The translations under genes were made by a program, and so were the position numbers. A stretch of 64,000 bases of DNA, taken from assembly GCF_023983475.1 (NCBI RefSeq), contig NZ_CP092712.1:1240001-1304000 (forward strand), in the 5' to 3' direction. Below are positions 35,342-43,265 of this stretch, piece by piece; the first letter of the stretch is position 1, and each line of letters starts with the position of its first letter. The notes below the pieces were generated by a model. That model saw only the letters and a program-made list of their open reading frames with translations, was not told the origin of the DNA and ran no database searches. Source of the stretch: Aliivibrio fischeri ATCC 7744 = JCM 18803 = DSM 507 (GTDB lineage Bacteria; Pseudomonadota; Gammaproteobacteria; Enterobacterales; Vibrionaceae).

Positions 35342-35385
35342 CGGACTACTAGTTTGGTAGTTCGGTCAGTAAAGGATTTACGACC
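35342..35385 (+). other. Two adjacent stem-loops in the 5' leader of the TyrP-like operon
   Basis: First hairpin: GGACTAC against GTAGTTC (7 pairs, one G-U) over a 7-nt loop. Second: GGTC (35364-35367) pairs with GACC (35382-35385) and GTAAA (35369-35373) with TTTAC (35377-35381), one bulged A, loop GGA. The second looks superficially like a TyrR box but the spacing is 3, not 6, so I do not call it one. They lie about 40 bp before the leader ORF. Confidence 0.5.
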
Positions 35386-35424
35386 TATTATTATAAATGG
35401 AATGTGACTAATTAGGATGTACAC

Positions 35425-35589
35425 ATGATTTTCCAACTAACATCAGGCCCATTGTTAGAGCCTACAGAAGGTTCACCCCATCACACTGGTTTCAAATCAT
35501 CAGTTGTTCTTTCTCTGCGTTTCTTCTCGTCTCAGTTTCTCGCGTTTCACTTCTTCTCGTATTTTCGATTTCTCCGTTTTTATTCGTAA
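35425..35589 (+). CDS. Putative Phe/Tyr-rich leader peptide (54 aa) for transporter attenuation
   Basis: A 54-codon ORF starting at ATG 35425 with AGGA 9 nt upstream and stopping TAA at 35587-35589, 111 bp before the TyrP-like transporter. Its last 24 residues contain 9 Phe and 2 Tyr (RFFSSQFLAFHFFSYF is the core; residues 32-47); 11 of all 54 residues are Phe. The Phe-rich half is encoded by a pyrimidine-rich stretch with the 10-bp direct repeat TTCTTCTCGT at 35521-35530 and 35551-35560, in frame. An imperfect stem (TTCAAC-CGCG, 35605-35614; CGCG-TTGAA, 35638-35646) follows the stop. The pattern is that expected of an aromatic-amino-acid-sensing leader peptide; no T-run terminator is seen, so a Rho- or ribosome-arrest mechanism is as likely as classical attenuation. 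I do not recognise this peptide. Confidence 0.65.
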   Translation: MIFQLTSGPLLEPTEGSPHHTGFKSSVVLSLRFFSSQFLAFHFFSYFRFLRFYS

Positions 35590-35700
35590 TTAATCAGCTC
35601 TAATTTCAACCGCGTTATCTTTGTGGGTAATTTCTTGCGCGTTGAATTTGACAAAAAATAAAACTAAAGCTCAAACTCGAATAAAAGTAAGGGAAACATT

Positions 35701-36855
35701 GTGAATTTAAAATTAATCGGAAGCTCACTTATTATTTCAGGTACTGCGCTAGGCGCTGGTATGCTGGCAATCCCAATGGTGTTGGCTCAATTTGGCCTAC
35801 TTTGGGGCACGGCTTTAATGTTGTTTATCTGTCTTGGAACAACATATGCTGCTTTATTACTTCTAGAAGCGAGTATTAATGTTGGTGGTGGTTTAGGTAT
35901 GAACACTATCGCTCGTAAAAGTTTAGGTAAAAGTGGACAAATTATTACTAATGGTCTGCTTTATGCGCTTTTAATCTGCTTACTAATGGCTTACATCCTA
36001 GGTGCAGGTGATCTATTAAATAAACTACTGCGTGGTGTTGGTTTTGAGCTGTCACTCATCCAAAGCCAGATTGCATTTACATTGGTGGCAGGCATTATTG
36101 TTGCTTCGGGAACTGCGGTTATCGATAAACTTAACCGTGTGTTGTTTGGCATTATGTTGCTGATGCTTGTTTTAACTCTTGTATTTTTAATTCCTGACAT
36201 ATCGTTTGAGAATATGACACAGGTGACGAATTCAAGTACGACCGATTTAGTTAAAACCAGTGCAATTATTTTTACCAGTTTTGGTTTTATGGTAGTTATC
36301 CCATCATTAGTGTCTTACAACCATGAAGCAACACCAAAACAGCTAAGAAATATGGTTATTCTGGGTTCATTAATCCCGTTAGTTTGTTACCTAGTATGGC
36401 TTTACGCCGTGGTTGGTAATTTAACCGCTGAACAACTGATTCATTTTACAAACGTCTCTGAGTTAATCTCTGTATTTAGTGCAGAACATGCATTTATTAG
36501 TGTTGTGTTATCTGGTTTTACAGGTCTTGCTTTATTAACCTCGTTCTTAGGTGTAGCAATGGCACTTTTCACTCAAAACCAAGATATGTTTAAACAGAAC
36601 AAAGTAGTGACTTATGTTATTAGTTTTATTCTGCCACTGACTGGCGCTATTTATGCGGCTGATCAGTTCTTATCTGTTTTAAGTTACGCAGGGATCATCT
36701 TAGTTTTCTTAGCGGTCTTTGTACCTCTTGCAATGGTGGTAAAACTAAGAAAATCAGAGAATGCTGAGAAAACATACATTGCTGAGGGTGGGGTAGCGAT
36801 GCTTATTTTCTCTTTTGCTTTTGGTGGTTTTCTTCTGATTTCACAAGTGATCTAA
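35701..36855 (+). CDS. HAAAP-family aromatic amino acid transporter, TyrP-like (copy 1)
   Basis: A 384-aa inner-membrane proton symporter with 11 hydrophobic segments. The N-terminus IGSSLIISGTALGAGMLAIPMVLAQFG is the hallmark of the HAAAP family (TyrP, Mtr, TnaB), and IIFTSFGFMVVIPSLVSYNHEATPKQLRNMVILGSLIPLVCYLVWL and LLTSFLGVAMALFTQNQD match TyrP. It starts with GTG at 35701 with AAGGGA 7 nt upstream. The Phe/Tyr-rich leader ORF 111 bp upstream supports an aromatic substrate. Followed, 110 bp on, by a paralogue. Confidence 0.88.
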   Translation: MNLKLIGSSLIISGTALGAGMLAIPMVLAQFGLLWGTALMLFICLGTTYAALLLLEASINVGGGLGMNTIARKSLGKSGQIITNGLLYALLICLLMAYILGAGDLLNKLLRGVGFELSLIQSQIAFTLVAGIIVASGTAVIDKLNRVLFGIMLLMLVLTLVFLIPDISFENMTQVTNSSTTDLVKTSAIIFTSFGFMVVIPSLVSYNHEATPKQLRNMVILGSLIPLVCYLVWLYAVVGNLTAEQLIHFTNVSELISVFSAEHAFISVVLSGFTGLALLTSFLGVAMALFTQNQDMFKQNKVVTYVISFILPLTGAIYAADQFLSVLSYAGIILVFLAVFVPLAMVVKLRKSENAEKTYIAEGGVAMLIFSFAFGGFLLISQVI

Positions 36856-36863
36856 CGTTATAA

Positions 36864-36902
36864 GCTCTTATTTATGGTGTTGTACATACTATGAATAAGA
36901 GC
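36864..36902 (+). repeat. 12-bp inverted repeat between the two TyrP-like genes
   Basis: GCTCTTATTTAT (36864-36875) pairs with ATGAATAAGAGC (36891-36902; one G-U) over a 15-nt loop. No T-run follows. It could be an attenuator, a processing site or an operator for the second gene. A 22-codon frame starts in its right arm (36891-36959) but lacks a binding site. Confidence 0.5.
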
Positions 36903-36965
36903 ACATCATATCGACAGTCTAATTACAGTGTTGATATAAATTTGTTTCAAAAAGAATGATATACA

Positions 36966-38132
36966 ATGAATTTTAAATTATTTGGTAGTGCGTTAATTTT
37001 ATCTGGTACAGCATTAGGTGCAGGGATGTTAGCTATCCCTATGGTATTGGCACAGTTTGGATTGTTTTATAGCACTCTACTAATGCTAGTTATTTGTGCA
37101 GGAACAACGTACGCAGCTTTGCTATTAACAGAAGCATGTTCAAAAACAGAATTAGCATTTGGGATTAATACTGTAGCAAATAAGACCATTGGTAAAGGTG
37201 GTCAGCTTGTTACTAATGCTCTGTTTTACCTTTTATTATTTTGCATGTTAATTGCTTATATTTTAGGGGCAGCAGATTTAATTAAACGTATATTTTCTAT
37301 GATGAATGTAGAAATGAGCATTGAATTTGCTCAGGTTGCATTCACCTTGTTTGCGAGTGCTTTTGTTGTTTGTGGAACACAAATTATTGATAAGTTAAAT
37401 CGACTGTTGTTTTTCTTCATGATTTCAATGTTGGTATTGACTTTAATCATTCTAATTCCAGGTATGACAGCGGAAAATCTATCACAAGTAACAAACCACG
37501 ATAAAGGTATGCTATTTGATACCAGTACGATTTTGTTTACTAGCTTTGCCTCTATGCCAGTAATTCCTTCGTTAGTTGCTTATAATAAAGAAGCGACAAA
37601 ACAACAATTGCGAAATATGGTTATTCTAGGGTCGATCATTCCATTGATCTGTTATTTAGTATGGCTATATGCGGTTGTTGGTAACTTAACGGCAAATGAA
37701 ATTACGCATTTTTCTAATATCTCTGATTTGATTCAAACATTCAGTGCGAAAAATGAATACATTGAAATTATTCTGTCGATTTTCACATCGTTAGCATTAT
37801 TGACTTCTTTCCTTGGTGTGGCGATGGCTTTATATAATCAAAATAAAGATATGATTTCGCATAATAAGATCGTGACATATGTATGTACGTTTGTCCTACC
37901 TCTGTTAGGCGCTGGTTTAGCTGCGGATCAGTTCTTATCTGTACTTGGTTATGCTGGTGTTATCTTGGTTTTCTTAGCTATTTTTATTCCATTAGCAATG
38001 GTTGTAACGTTAAGAAAAAAAGAGACAGAGGAAGTGCATCAAAACCTTCATATTTATACAGCTGAAGGTGGTAAATTAGCTCTTGGTTTAACTCTTTTAT
38101 TTGGTTTATTGCTATTAATTAGTCAAATTTAA
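36966..38132 (+). CDS. HAAAP-family aromatic amino acid transporter, TyrP-like (copy 2)
   Basis: A 388-aa paralogue of the preceding gene, with the same landmarks (FGSALILSGTALGAGMLAIP near the N-terminus, then ILFTSFASMPVIPSLVAYNKEATKQQLRNMVILGS and LLTSFLGVAMALYNQNKD). The pair clearly arose by tandem duplication and has diverged moderately, most in the loops and C-terminus (KETEEVHQNLHIYTAEGG). Substrate preferences may differ (Tyr versus Phe or Trp); the sequence does not tell. It is likely co-transcribed with copy 1. Confidence 0.87.
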   Translation: MNFKLFGSALILSGTALGAGMLAIPMVLAQFGLFYSTLLMLVICAGTTYAALLLTEACSKTELAFGINTVANKTIGKGGQLVTNALFYLLLFCMLIAYILGAADLIKRIFSMMNVEMSIEFAQVAFTLFASAFVVCGTQIIDKLNRLLFFFMISMLVLTLIILIPGMTAENLSQVTNHDKGMLFDTSTILFTSFASMPVIPSLVAYNKEATKQQLRNMVILGSIIPLICYLVWLYAVVGNLTANEITHFSNISDLIQTFSAKNEYIEIILSIFTSLALLTSFLGVAMALYNQNKDMISHNKIVTYVCTFVLPLLGAGLAADQFLSVLGYAGVILVFLAIFIPLAMVVTLRKKETEEVHQNLHIYTAEGGKLALGLTLLFGLLLLISQI

Positions 38133-38145
38133 TAGATATTATGAT

Positions 38146-38199
38146 CTGACCTGATACAGTTAACGTAATAGTTAAAGAATATTTACTGTAGAAGGTCAG
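38146..38199 (+). promoter_or_regulatory. Long hairpin that sequesters the ribosome binding site of the next gene
   Basis: CTGACCT-GA-TACAGT (38146-38160) faces ACTGTA-GA-AGGTCAG (38185-38199): 7 plus 6 base pairs flanking a symmetrical GA/GA internal loop, a tandem sheared pair configuration that stabilises RNA. The right arm contains AAGG, the binding site of the lipoprotein gene starting at 38204. There is no T-run, so this is not a terminator. Confidence 0.6.
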
Positions 38200-38203
38200 C
38201 ATT

Positions 38204-38560
38204 ATGAAATACTTAATTATTGCATTTTCTGCTTTATTTTTAGCGGCATGCGCAACTCCTCCTCCTACTTCAATGCTCGATAGTGACTGGTCAACCTTTG
38301 GTTACGAAAGAGCCATGAAAGGACAAATCGCACAATCTGAATCACGATTAGATAAATTACTAGACGATCAAAATTTAAAATCGAGCAATTATCAAGCCTA
38401 CTTAGCCGGTTACAAAAAAGGTCAGAATGAGTATTGTTCGCAAAATGCGTATATACTTGGTGTAACTGGTGGTCCATATAACGGAATATGCGACCTCATT
38501 GATTGGACTTTCCGAGAAGACTACAACAGTGGTCGATTTTCAACTGCGAATGGGATGTGA
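38204..38560 (+). CDS. DUF2799-type small lipoprotein (copy 1)
   Basis: A 118-aa lipoprotein: signal MKYLIIAFSALFLAAC with lipobox LAAC and Cys16. The mature part shares the pattern DSDWSTFGYERAMKG ... YQAYLAGYKKGQNEYC ... AYILG ... YNGICD with two other proteins in this window (38591-38950 and 46461-46817). Two Cys residues (in NEYC and GICD) about 20 residues apart may form a disulfide. Family function is unknown. The ribosome binding site lies in a strong hairpin. The next gene is a tandem paralogue 30 bp on. Confidence 0.8.
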   Translation: MKYLIIAFSALFLAACATPPPTSMLDSDWSTFGYERAMKGQIAQSESRLDKLLDDQNLKSSNYQAYLAGYKKGQNEYCSQNAYILGVTGGPYNGICDLIDWTFREDYNSGRFSTANGM

Positions 38561-38590
38561 AAATAATCATTCGAAGTAAGGAGACATTAC

Positions 38591-38950
38591 ATGAAAGCAT
38601 TTATAACCGTATTACTTAGTTCTTTGTTGTTTGCTTGCTCTACAACGGCACCAATTAGCTCAACGCAAGATAGTGACTGGAACCAGTATGGTTTTGAGAG
38701 AGGTTCTAAAGGGTGGAACCTAGAGACACAGGAGCAATTAAATAGTGCTTCAGACGGACAGCAAATAAAAGTATCTAATTATCAGGCTTATACCGCGGGC
38801 TACGCTAATGGACAGATGAAGTATTGTCAGCAAGATGCTTATGAATTGGGCATGAAGGGTGAGGTTTATACTGGTGTATGTGACAGCATAAATAAAGATT
38901 TTAAGTATGATTACTTACGTGGCTATCATTCACACACTAAAGATATGTAA
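38591..38950 (+). CDS. DUF2799-type small lipoprotein (copy 2)
   Basis: A 119-aa lipoprotein; signal MKAFITVLLSSLLFAC with Cys16. It keeps the same skeleton as copy 1 (DSDWNQYGFERGSKG, YQAYTAGYANGQMKYC, AYELG, YTGVCD) but differs elsewhere, so the tandem duplication is old. AAGGAG binding site 9 nt upstream. It lies in an operon with copy 1 and is followed by the hairpin at 38976-39003. Function unknown. Confidence 0.8.
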   Translation: MKAFITVLLSSLLFACSTTAPISSTQDSDWNQYGFERGSKGWNLETQEQLNSASDGQQIKVSNYQAYTAGYANGQMKYCQQDAYELGMKGEVYTGVCDSINKDFKYDYLRGYHSHTKDM

Positions 38951-38975
38951 ATGACTTATGGTTTTGATATTAATA

Positions 38976-39003
38976 ATGGCGGGAATTATTCCCGCCATTT
39001 TTT
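38976..39003 (+). terminator. Intrinsic terminator after the tandem lipoprotein genes
   Basis: ATGGCGGGAA, loop TTA, TTCCCGCCAT with T6. The convergent gene ends 5 bp beyond and may use the same stem, though its T-run is poor. Confidence 0.9.
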
Positions 39004-39007
39004 GTAA

Positions 39008-39562
39008 TTAATCTACTTTAATAATATTAAAGCGTCCCATTTTCTTTAATATAGGGATGAACTCTTTGTTTACTTCAAGCATTACTTTTTTCGCTTTAGT
39101 ATAAGCACTTAATTTATCGTTGCCGTTACCATGAGAGAATAGACGACTTTTCGGTTTATATTCACCATCAACTAATTCTTTCCAACGAACAATATAGTAA
39201 TCAGTGGTTCTTACTTCACCAGAGAGTAGGGTACGTTTTTTAGTGATAATGTCAGGCTCAAGAGTATGAGGAAGACGTTCAAACAAACTAGGCGTATTTA
39301 ATACTGCGTTCCAGCAGTTACCCCATAGTTCTTTACCCACTTTGTTTCGTTGTTTCACTGCTTCTTTTAATGCTTTTTCGCGGCCCTCTTTTAAGCAGCC
39401 AACGGAGCGGTTATACATACCATCATCAGGTGTATGGATGTGTATTTTTACGCAATTGAATGAATGGGAAATAAAGCGATAATCACTTTTCATACCTTTC
39501 CATTCAGCTCTTAACTTTTGCGCTCTAGGAGATAGAGTGTGCTTTTTCTTATTCATATTCAT
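39008..39562 (-). CDS. Hypothetical basic protein
   Basis: A 184-aa soluble, very basic protein that I do not recognise. There is no signal peptide or membrane segment. Segments CVKIHIHTPDDGMYNRSVGC and SRLFSHGNGNDKLSAYTKAKKVMLEVN suggest a small beta-sheet domain with AP2/integrase-type DNA-binding flavour (the R-x-F-S-H-G...A...A pattern), but this is only a resemblance. The start could be Met1 or Met3 (39562 or 39556); the binding site is weak. It stands alone. Confidence 0.7.
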   Translation of the reverse strand: MNMNKKKHTLSPRAQKLRAEWKGMKSDYRFISHSFNCVKIHIHTPDDGMYNRSVGCLKEGREKALKEAVKQRNKVGKELWGNCWNAVLNTPSLFERLPHTLEPDIITKKRTLLSGEVRTTDYYIVRWKELVDGEYKPKSRLFSHGNGNDKLSAYTKAKKVMLEVNKEFIPILKKMGRFNIIKVD

Positions 39563-39721
39563 TATGTTGTGTGTTGATGCATTAATGACAATATTACATT
39601 AATTGAGCTTATTGTTAATAGTACAGTAGTGAGAAAGCGTAAAGTTTTTGTAAAAAATAAAAATATTTAAAATAATTGTAGTTTAGATAGCTGAATTTTG
39701 TAGTATTTTTTTGTAAAGCAT

Positions 39722-39749
39722 AAAAAAAGGGACGATAAATCGTCCCTTA
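39722..39749 (-). terminator. Intrinsic terminator of the serine deaminase gene
   Basis: On the minus strand GGGACGAT pairs with ATCGTCCC around AA and is followed by T7 (plus-strand A-run 39722-39728). Confidence 0.92.
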
Positions 39750-39770
39750 GTAATAGTATGTCATGCTCAA

Positions 39771-41132
39771 TTAGCAAATAACTTTAATTGCTAGGCCACC
39801 CTGAGAAGTTTCACGGTACTTAGCATTCATGTCTTTGCCTGTTTCAAGCATTGTCTCGATAACTTTATCAAGAGATACACGAGGTGCTGATGCACGACGT
39901 AAAGCCATACGAGTCGCGTTGATAGCTTTAACTGCAGCAATACCGTTACGCTCAATACAAGGAACTTGTACTTGGCCAGCAACAGGGTCACACGTTAAAC
40001 CTAAGTTATGTTCCATTGCAATCTCTGCAGCCATACATACTTGCTCAGGGCTACCACCCATAAGCTCAGCAAGACCTGCAGCAGCCATAGAACAAGCAAC
40101 ACCAACTTCACCCTGGCAACCAACTTCAGCGCCTGAGATTGAAGCATTCTGCTTGTAAAGACCACCGATTGCGCCAGAAGCCGCAAAGTAACGGATGTAA
40201 TCTTTCTCAGTTACTGTTTGGATAAACTTATCGTAGTACGCTAGAACAGCAGGGATGATGCCACATGCACCATTTGTTGGAGCGGTAACAACTCGGCCAC
40301 CAGCAGCATTCTCTTCGTTTACAGCAAACGCGTACATGTTTACCCAATCAACGACTTCCATTGGATCTTTAGACGTCTTTTCAGAAGTCAATAGTTGTTG
40401 GCGTAATGCTGCTGCACGACGAGGAACACGTAGAGGTCCAGGAAGGATACCTTCTGTGCTCATGCCTTTTTCCATACAGTCACGCATGGTTTTCCAGATC
40501 TTAGCAAAGTAAGTGCGAACTTCATCTTCTGCAAGAATTGCGTGTTCGTTTTTCATTACTAGAGTACTGATAGATAAGCCGTGCTCTTTACATAAATCAA
40601 CAAGCTCAGAAGCGTAGTTGAATGAATAAGGAACTTGGATTGATGATTCTACTTCTTTACCAAAGTTTTCTTCATCAACAATAAAACCACCACCGATAGA
40701 GTAGTAAGTTTTAGAATAAGCAACTTCACCATCAATCCACGCATGGATTTGCATACCATTTTCGTGAAGTGAAAGGTTAGAAGTATGGAAGTTCATTCCA
40801 CCTTCTTTTGGAAATTCTACCGTGTGGCAGTGCATGCCAACAGGTAAGCGCTCTGTTTCTTCAACACGAGCGATGAAGCCCGGAATAGAGTCAATATCTA
40901 CGTGTTCTGGCGTGTTACCTGCCAGACCCATAATGATAGCGATATCAGTATGGTGACCTTTCCCTGTCAGTGATAATGAACCGTAAACATCAACAGTGAT
41001 TTTAGTGATATCACGCAGTTTGCCCATGCCACGTAAATCGTCGATAAACTCTTTACCTGCTTTCATTGGACCAACGGTGTGGGAGCTAGAAGGACCAACT
41101 CCGATTTTGTAGATATCAAAAACACTAATCAT
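39771..41132 (-). CDS. sdaA: L-serine ammonia-lyase, iron-sulfur dependent
   Basis: A 453-aa enzyme converting L-serine to pyruvate and ammonia with an oxygen-labile [4Fe-4S] cluster. N-terminal domain with GVGPSSSHTVGPMKAG, then the alpha domain with cluster cysteines in GACGIIPA, GCQGEVGVACSM and LTCDPVAGQVQVPCIERN. The length agrees with E. coli SdaA/SdaB (454/455 aa). The upstream gene on the same strand is the serine transporter SdaC, the arrangement of E. coli sdaCB, so it could equally be named sdaB. Pyruvate produced may feed the BtsSR pyruvate sensor; that is inference. Confidence 0.95.
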   Translation of the reverse strand: MISVFDIYKIGVGPSSSHTVGPMKAGKEFIDDLRGMGKLRDITKITVDVYGSLSLTGKGHHTDIAIIMGLAGNTPEHVDIDSIPGFIARVEETERLPVGMHCHTVEFPKEGGMNFHTSNLSLHENGMQIHAWIDGEVAYSKTYYSIGGGFIVDEENFGKEVESSIQVPYSFNYASELVDLCKEHGLSISTLVMKNEHAILAEDEVRTYFAKIWKTMRDCMEKGMSTEGILPGPLRVPRRAAALRQQLLTSEKTSKDPMEVVDWVNMYAFAVNEENAAGGRVVTAPTNGACGIIPAVLAYYDKFIQTVTEKDYIRYFAASGAIGGLYKQNASISGAEVGCQGEVGVACSMAAAGLAELMGGSPEQVCMAAEIAMEHNLGLTCDPVAGQVQVPCIERNGIAAVKAINATRMALRRASAPRVSLDKVIETMLETGKDMNAKYRETSQGGLAIKVIC

Positions 41133-41147
41133 GTAATTACCTCGAAT

Positions 41148-41170
41148 AAGCCCCCAAAAGAGGGGGCTTT
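41148..41170 (-). terminator. Weak terminator/attenuator between sdaC and sdaA
   Basis: AAGCCCCC pairs with GGGGGCTT across a 6-nt loop; on the minus strand the following run (ATTCG) is poor in T. It probably allows partial read-through from sdaC into sdaA. Confidence 0.55.
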
Positions 41171-41227
41171 ATTATCATTATTATTAACTTCGTTTAACTA
41201 AGTTTGTATTAGTTTACAAATTAGTTA

Positions 41228-42478
41228 TTAAAGAGCGCCGTAGATTACAGAAGTAATCGCCGCAACACCACATAATGCTGTAAAGATTTGCACAGGTGCT
41301 GAAGTTTTGTACTTAGCCATTGCTGGAACTTTACGCATTGCGAATACAGGCATTAGGAATAGGATAGCGGCAATCATTGGCGCGCCCATAGTTTCAATCA
41401 TACCTAAGATACTTGGGTTGATGATAGAAACGATCCATGTAGTAACAACGATGAAGATTAGAGATGCTTTTTCTAGCTTAGCAACAGGTGCTTTTGAGCG
41501 AGATTTAGCTAGGCCAACAAGACCTTCATGAGCACCAAGGAAGTGACCGAAGTAGCTTGAAGTAATCGCAGCGAAAGCAACGATTGGACCTAAGTAAGAG
41601 ATAAGTGGTGATTCGTGTACGTTAGCTAGGTAAGAAAGTACAGAGATGTTCTGTGCTTGCGCTTGTGCTAGTTGCTCTGGAGACAGAGAAAGAACTACAG
41701 AGAAAACGAAGAACATAACGAAGCTCATTAGCATCATTGCCGCGCCACCAGTGATCATGTCAGTTTTTGCAACTGCATCGTCACCGTATACACGACGTTG
41801 TTCTTTAGAGAACTGGCTGATAACTGGGCTGTGGTTGAAAGAGAAAACGATGATAGGAATCGCTAACCAAACAACAGAAGGCATTGAACCCCAATCTGGG
41901 TCAACAGACATCATAGATGTGTTCCAACCAGGGATTAGGTATACAGAAAGAGCCATTAGGATGAATACAAGAGGGTAAACCATTGCTGAAGTTGCTTTCA
42001 GCATTAGTTCTTTACCAAATACTACACCACATGTCATCAGAGTGATAAGAACACCTGATAGTAACCAACGAGGAATAGATTCCATACCCATTTGGTTAAC
42101 CATGAAAGAATCTACTGTGTTTGTAATACCAACACCGTAGATAAGTACAATCGGATAAATCGCGAAAAAGTAGGCAAAAGTGATTAGGTTCGCGCCTGTT
42201 TTACCGAAATGCTCTTCTACAGTATCAGTAATATCTGCATCTGGGTTTTTAGCTGAAAGAACGAAACGAGCCAAACTCTTGTGAGCAAACCAAGTCATTG
42301 GTGCAGCGATTAGAGCAAGAATAACTAAAGGCCAAAAACCACCAGCACCCGCTTTGATTGGAAGGAAAAGAACACCAGCACCTACAGCAGTACCGAACAG
42401 AGAAAGACACCAAGTGAAATCTTTATAAGTCCACTTAACTTTTTTTGCACCGATAGATGCAGTATTTGTTGTTTGCAT
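41228..42478 (-). CDS. sdaC: Serine:H+ symporter SdaC (HAAAP/STP family)
   Basis: A 416-aa inner-membrane transporter with 11 hydrophobic segments. Landmarks are LFGTAVGAGVLFLPIKAG, FAIYPIVLIYGVGITNTVDSF, PIIVFSFNHSPVISQFSKEQRRVYGD and TSSYFGHFLGAHEGL, closely matching E. coli SdaC. I chose ATG at 42478: AAGAG is 10 nt upstream, too close (1 nt) to the alternative ATG at 42487. It takes up L-serine for the deaminase encoded next. A Phe/Trp-containing frame ends 13 bp before the start. Confidence 0.93.
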   Translation of the reverse strand: MQTTNTASIGAKKVKWTYKDFTWCLSLFGTAVGAGVLFLPIKAGAGGFWPLVILALIAAPMTWFAHKSLARFVLSAKNPDADITDTVEEHFGKTGANLITFAYFFAIYPIVLIYGVGITNTVDSFMVNQMGMESIPRWLLSGVLITLMTCGVVFGKELMLKATSAMVYPLVFILMALSVYLIPGWNTSMMSVDPDWGSMPSVVWLAIPIIVFSFNHSPVISQFSKEQRRVYGDDAVAKTDMITGGAAMMLMSFVMFFVFSVVLSLSPEQLAQAQAQNISVLSYLANVHESPLISYLGPIVAFAAITSSYFGHFLGAHEGLVGLAKSRSKAPVAKLEKASLIFIVVTTWIVSIINPSILGMIETMGAPMIAAILFLMPVFAMRKVPAMAKYKTSAPVQIFTALCGVAAITSVIYGAL

Positions 42479-42667
42479 AATTAACATACTCTTAATTTTT
42501 TGGAACAGGAATTTTAGGAACGGCGCTATTGTCGTTATTTTGACGAGAAAAACTTTGACCCAGATCCAGAAATGAAAAAAGATGAACGAAGATCCAAAAA
42601 TAATTGATAATGATCACAGTAGTTGTAACTGTAATATTAGAAAAACTTATCGTTAATGATAAATTTT

Positions 42668-43249
42668 CTAAGCCGTTATGTAATTCATTGCGTGAATTAT
42701 TTCGGCAGTTACGCCCCAAATGAGTTTTTTATCAAAAGGAATGAAAATCAGATTATATGTGTGCTTTTTGTTAAAAACGTGATGATTGTAGGTGTTTTTA
42801 GGGTTAATAAGATGATTTATCGGTGCCTCAAATGTGCTACTAACCTCACCGTAATCGATTGCGGTGGTATAATTTTCATCAATTAATGCAACGATAGGGG
42901 TTACTTTATAACCGGATATTGTTGGTATTGTGTTAAGTTTTACTAATGGTTTAATGTGTGCAGGATTAATGCCAATTTCTTCATTCGTTTCACGAATAGC
43001 TGTATGAATAAGAGACAAATCATCGGGTTCAGCCTTACCGCCTGGGAAGCTAATTTGACTAGGGTGGTGACGTAAATGTGGCGCTCGTTGGGTTAAAATT
43101 AAGTTGTAACCTGTTTCTCTCTTTACGATAGGAACAAGAACGGCTGCTGATTTAAAATCGCCATTTTTCAACAGAGGGTGGGAGAGCAAACTTGAGCTGT
43201 AATTTATCGGTTTATGAAGTAACAAATGAGAAAGTAAATGTGTGTCCAT
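42668..43249 (-). CDS. nudL: CoA pyrophosphatase, Nudix family NudL
   Basis: A 193-aa Nudix hydrolase of the CoA-specific UPF0035 type. The extended Nudix region is PSQISFPGGKAEPDDLSLIHTAIRETNEEIG with the core RETNEEIG fully conserved; the first Nudix acidic residue is Asp rather than Glu, as in E. coli NudL. The preceding LILTQRAPHLRHHPSQISFPGG is typical for the NudL/PCD1 motif. It lies 16 bp after pabB on the same strand, the same pairing as pabB-nudL in E. coli. Confidence 0.92.
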   Translation of the reverse strand: MDTHLLSHLLLHKPINYSSSLLSHPLLKNGDFKSAAVLVPIVKRETGYNLILTQRAPHLRHHPSQISFPGGKAEPDDLSLIHTAIRETNEEIGINPAHIKPLVKLNTIPTISGYKVTPIVALIDENYTTAIDYGEVSSTFEAPINHLINPKNTYNHHVFNKKHTYNLIFIPFDKKLIWGVTAEIIHAMNYITA

Positions 43250-43265
43250 AAACCGATCCTTATCG

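Noticed and set aside
35369-35381. TyrR box (GTAAA...TTTAC)
   Set aside because: Spacer is 3 bp instead of 6, and the arms belong to a larger hairpin.
36891-36959. 22-codon leader peptide before the second TyrP-like gene
   Set aside because: No binding site, only two Tyr, and its ATG lies in a stem; not enough support.
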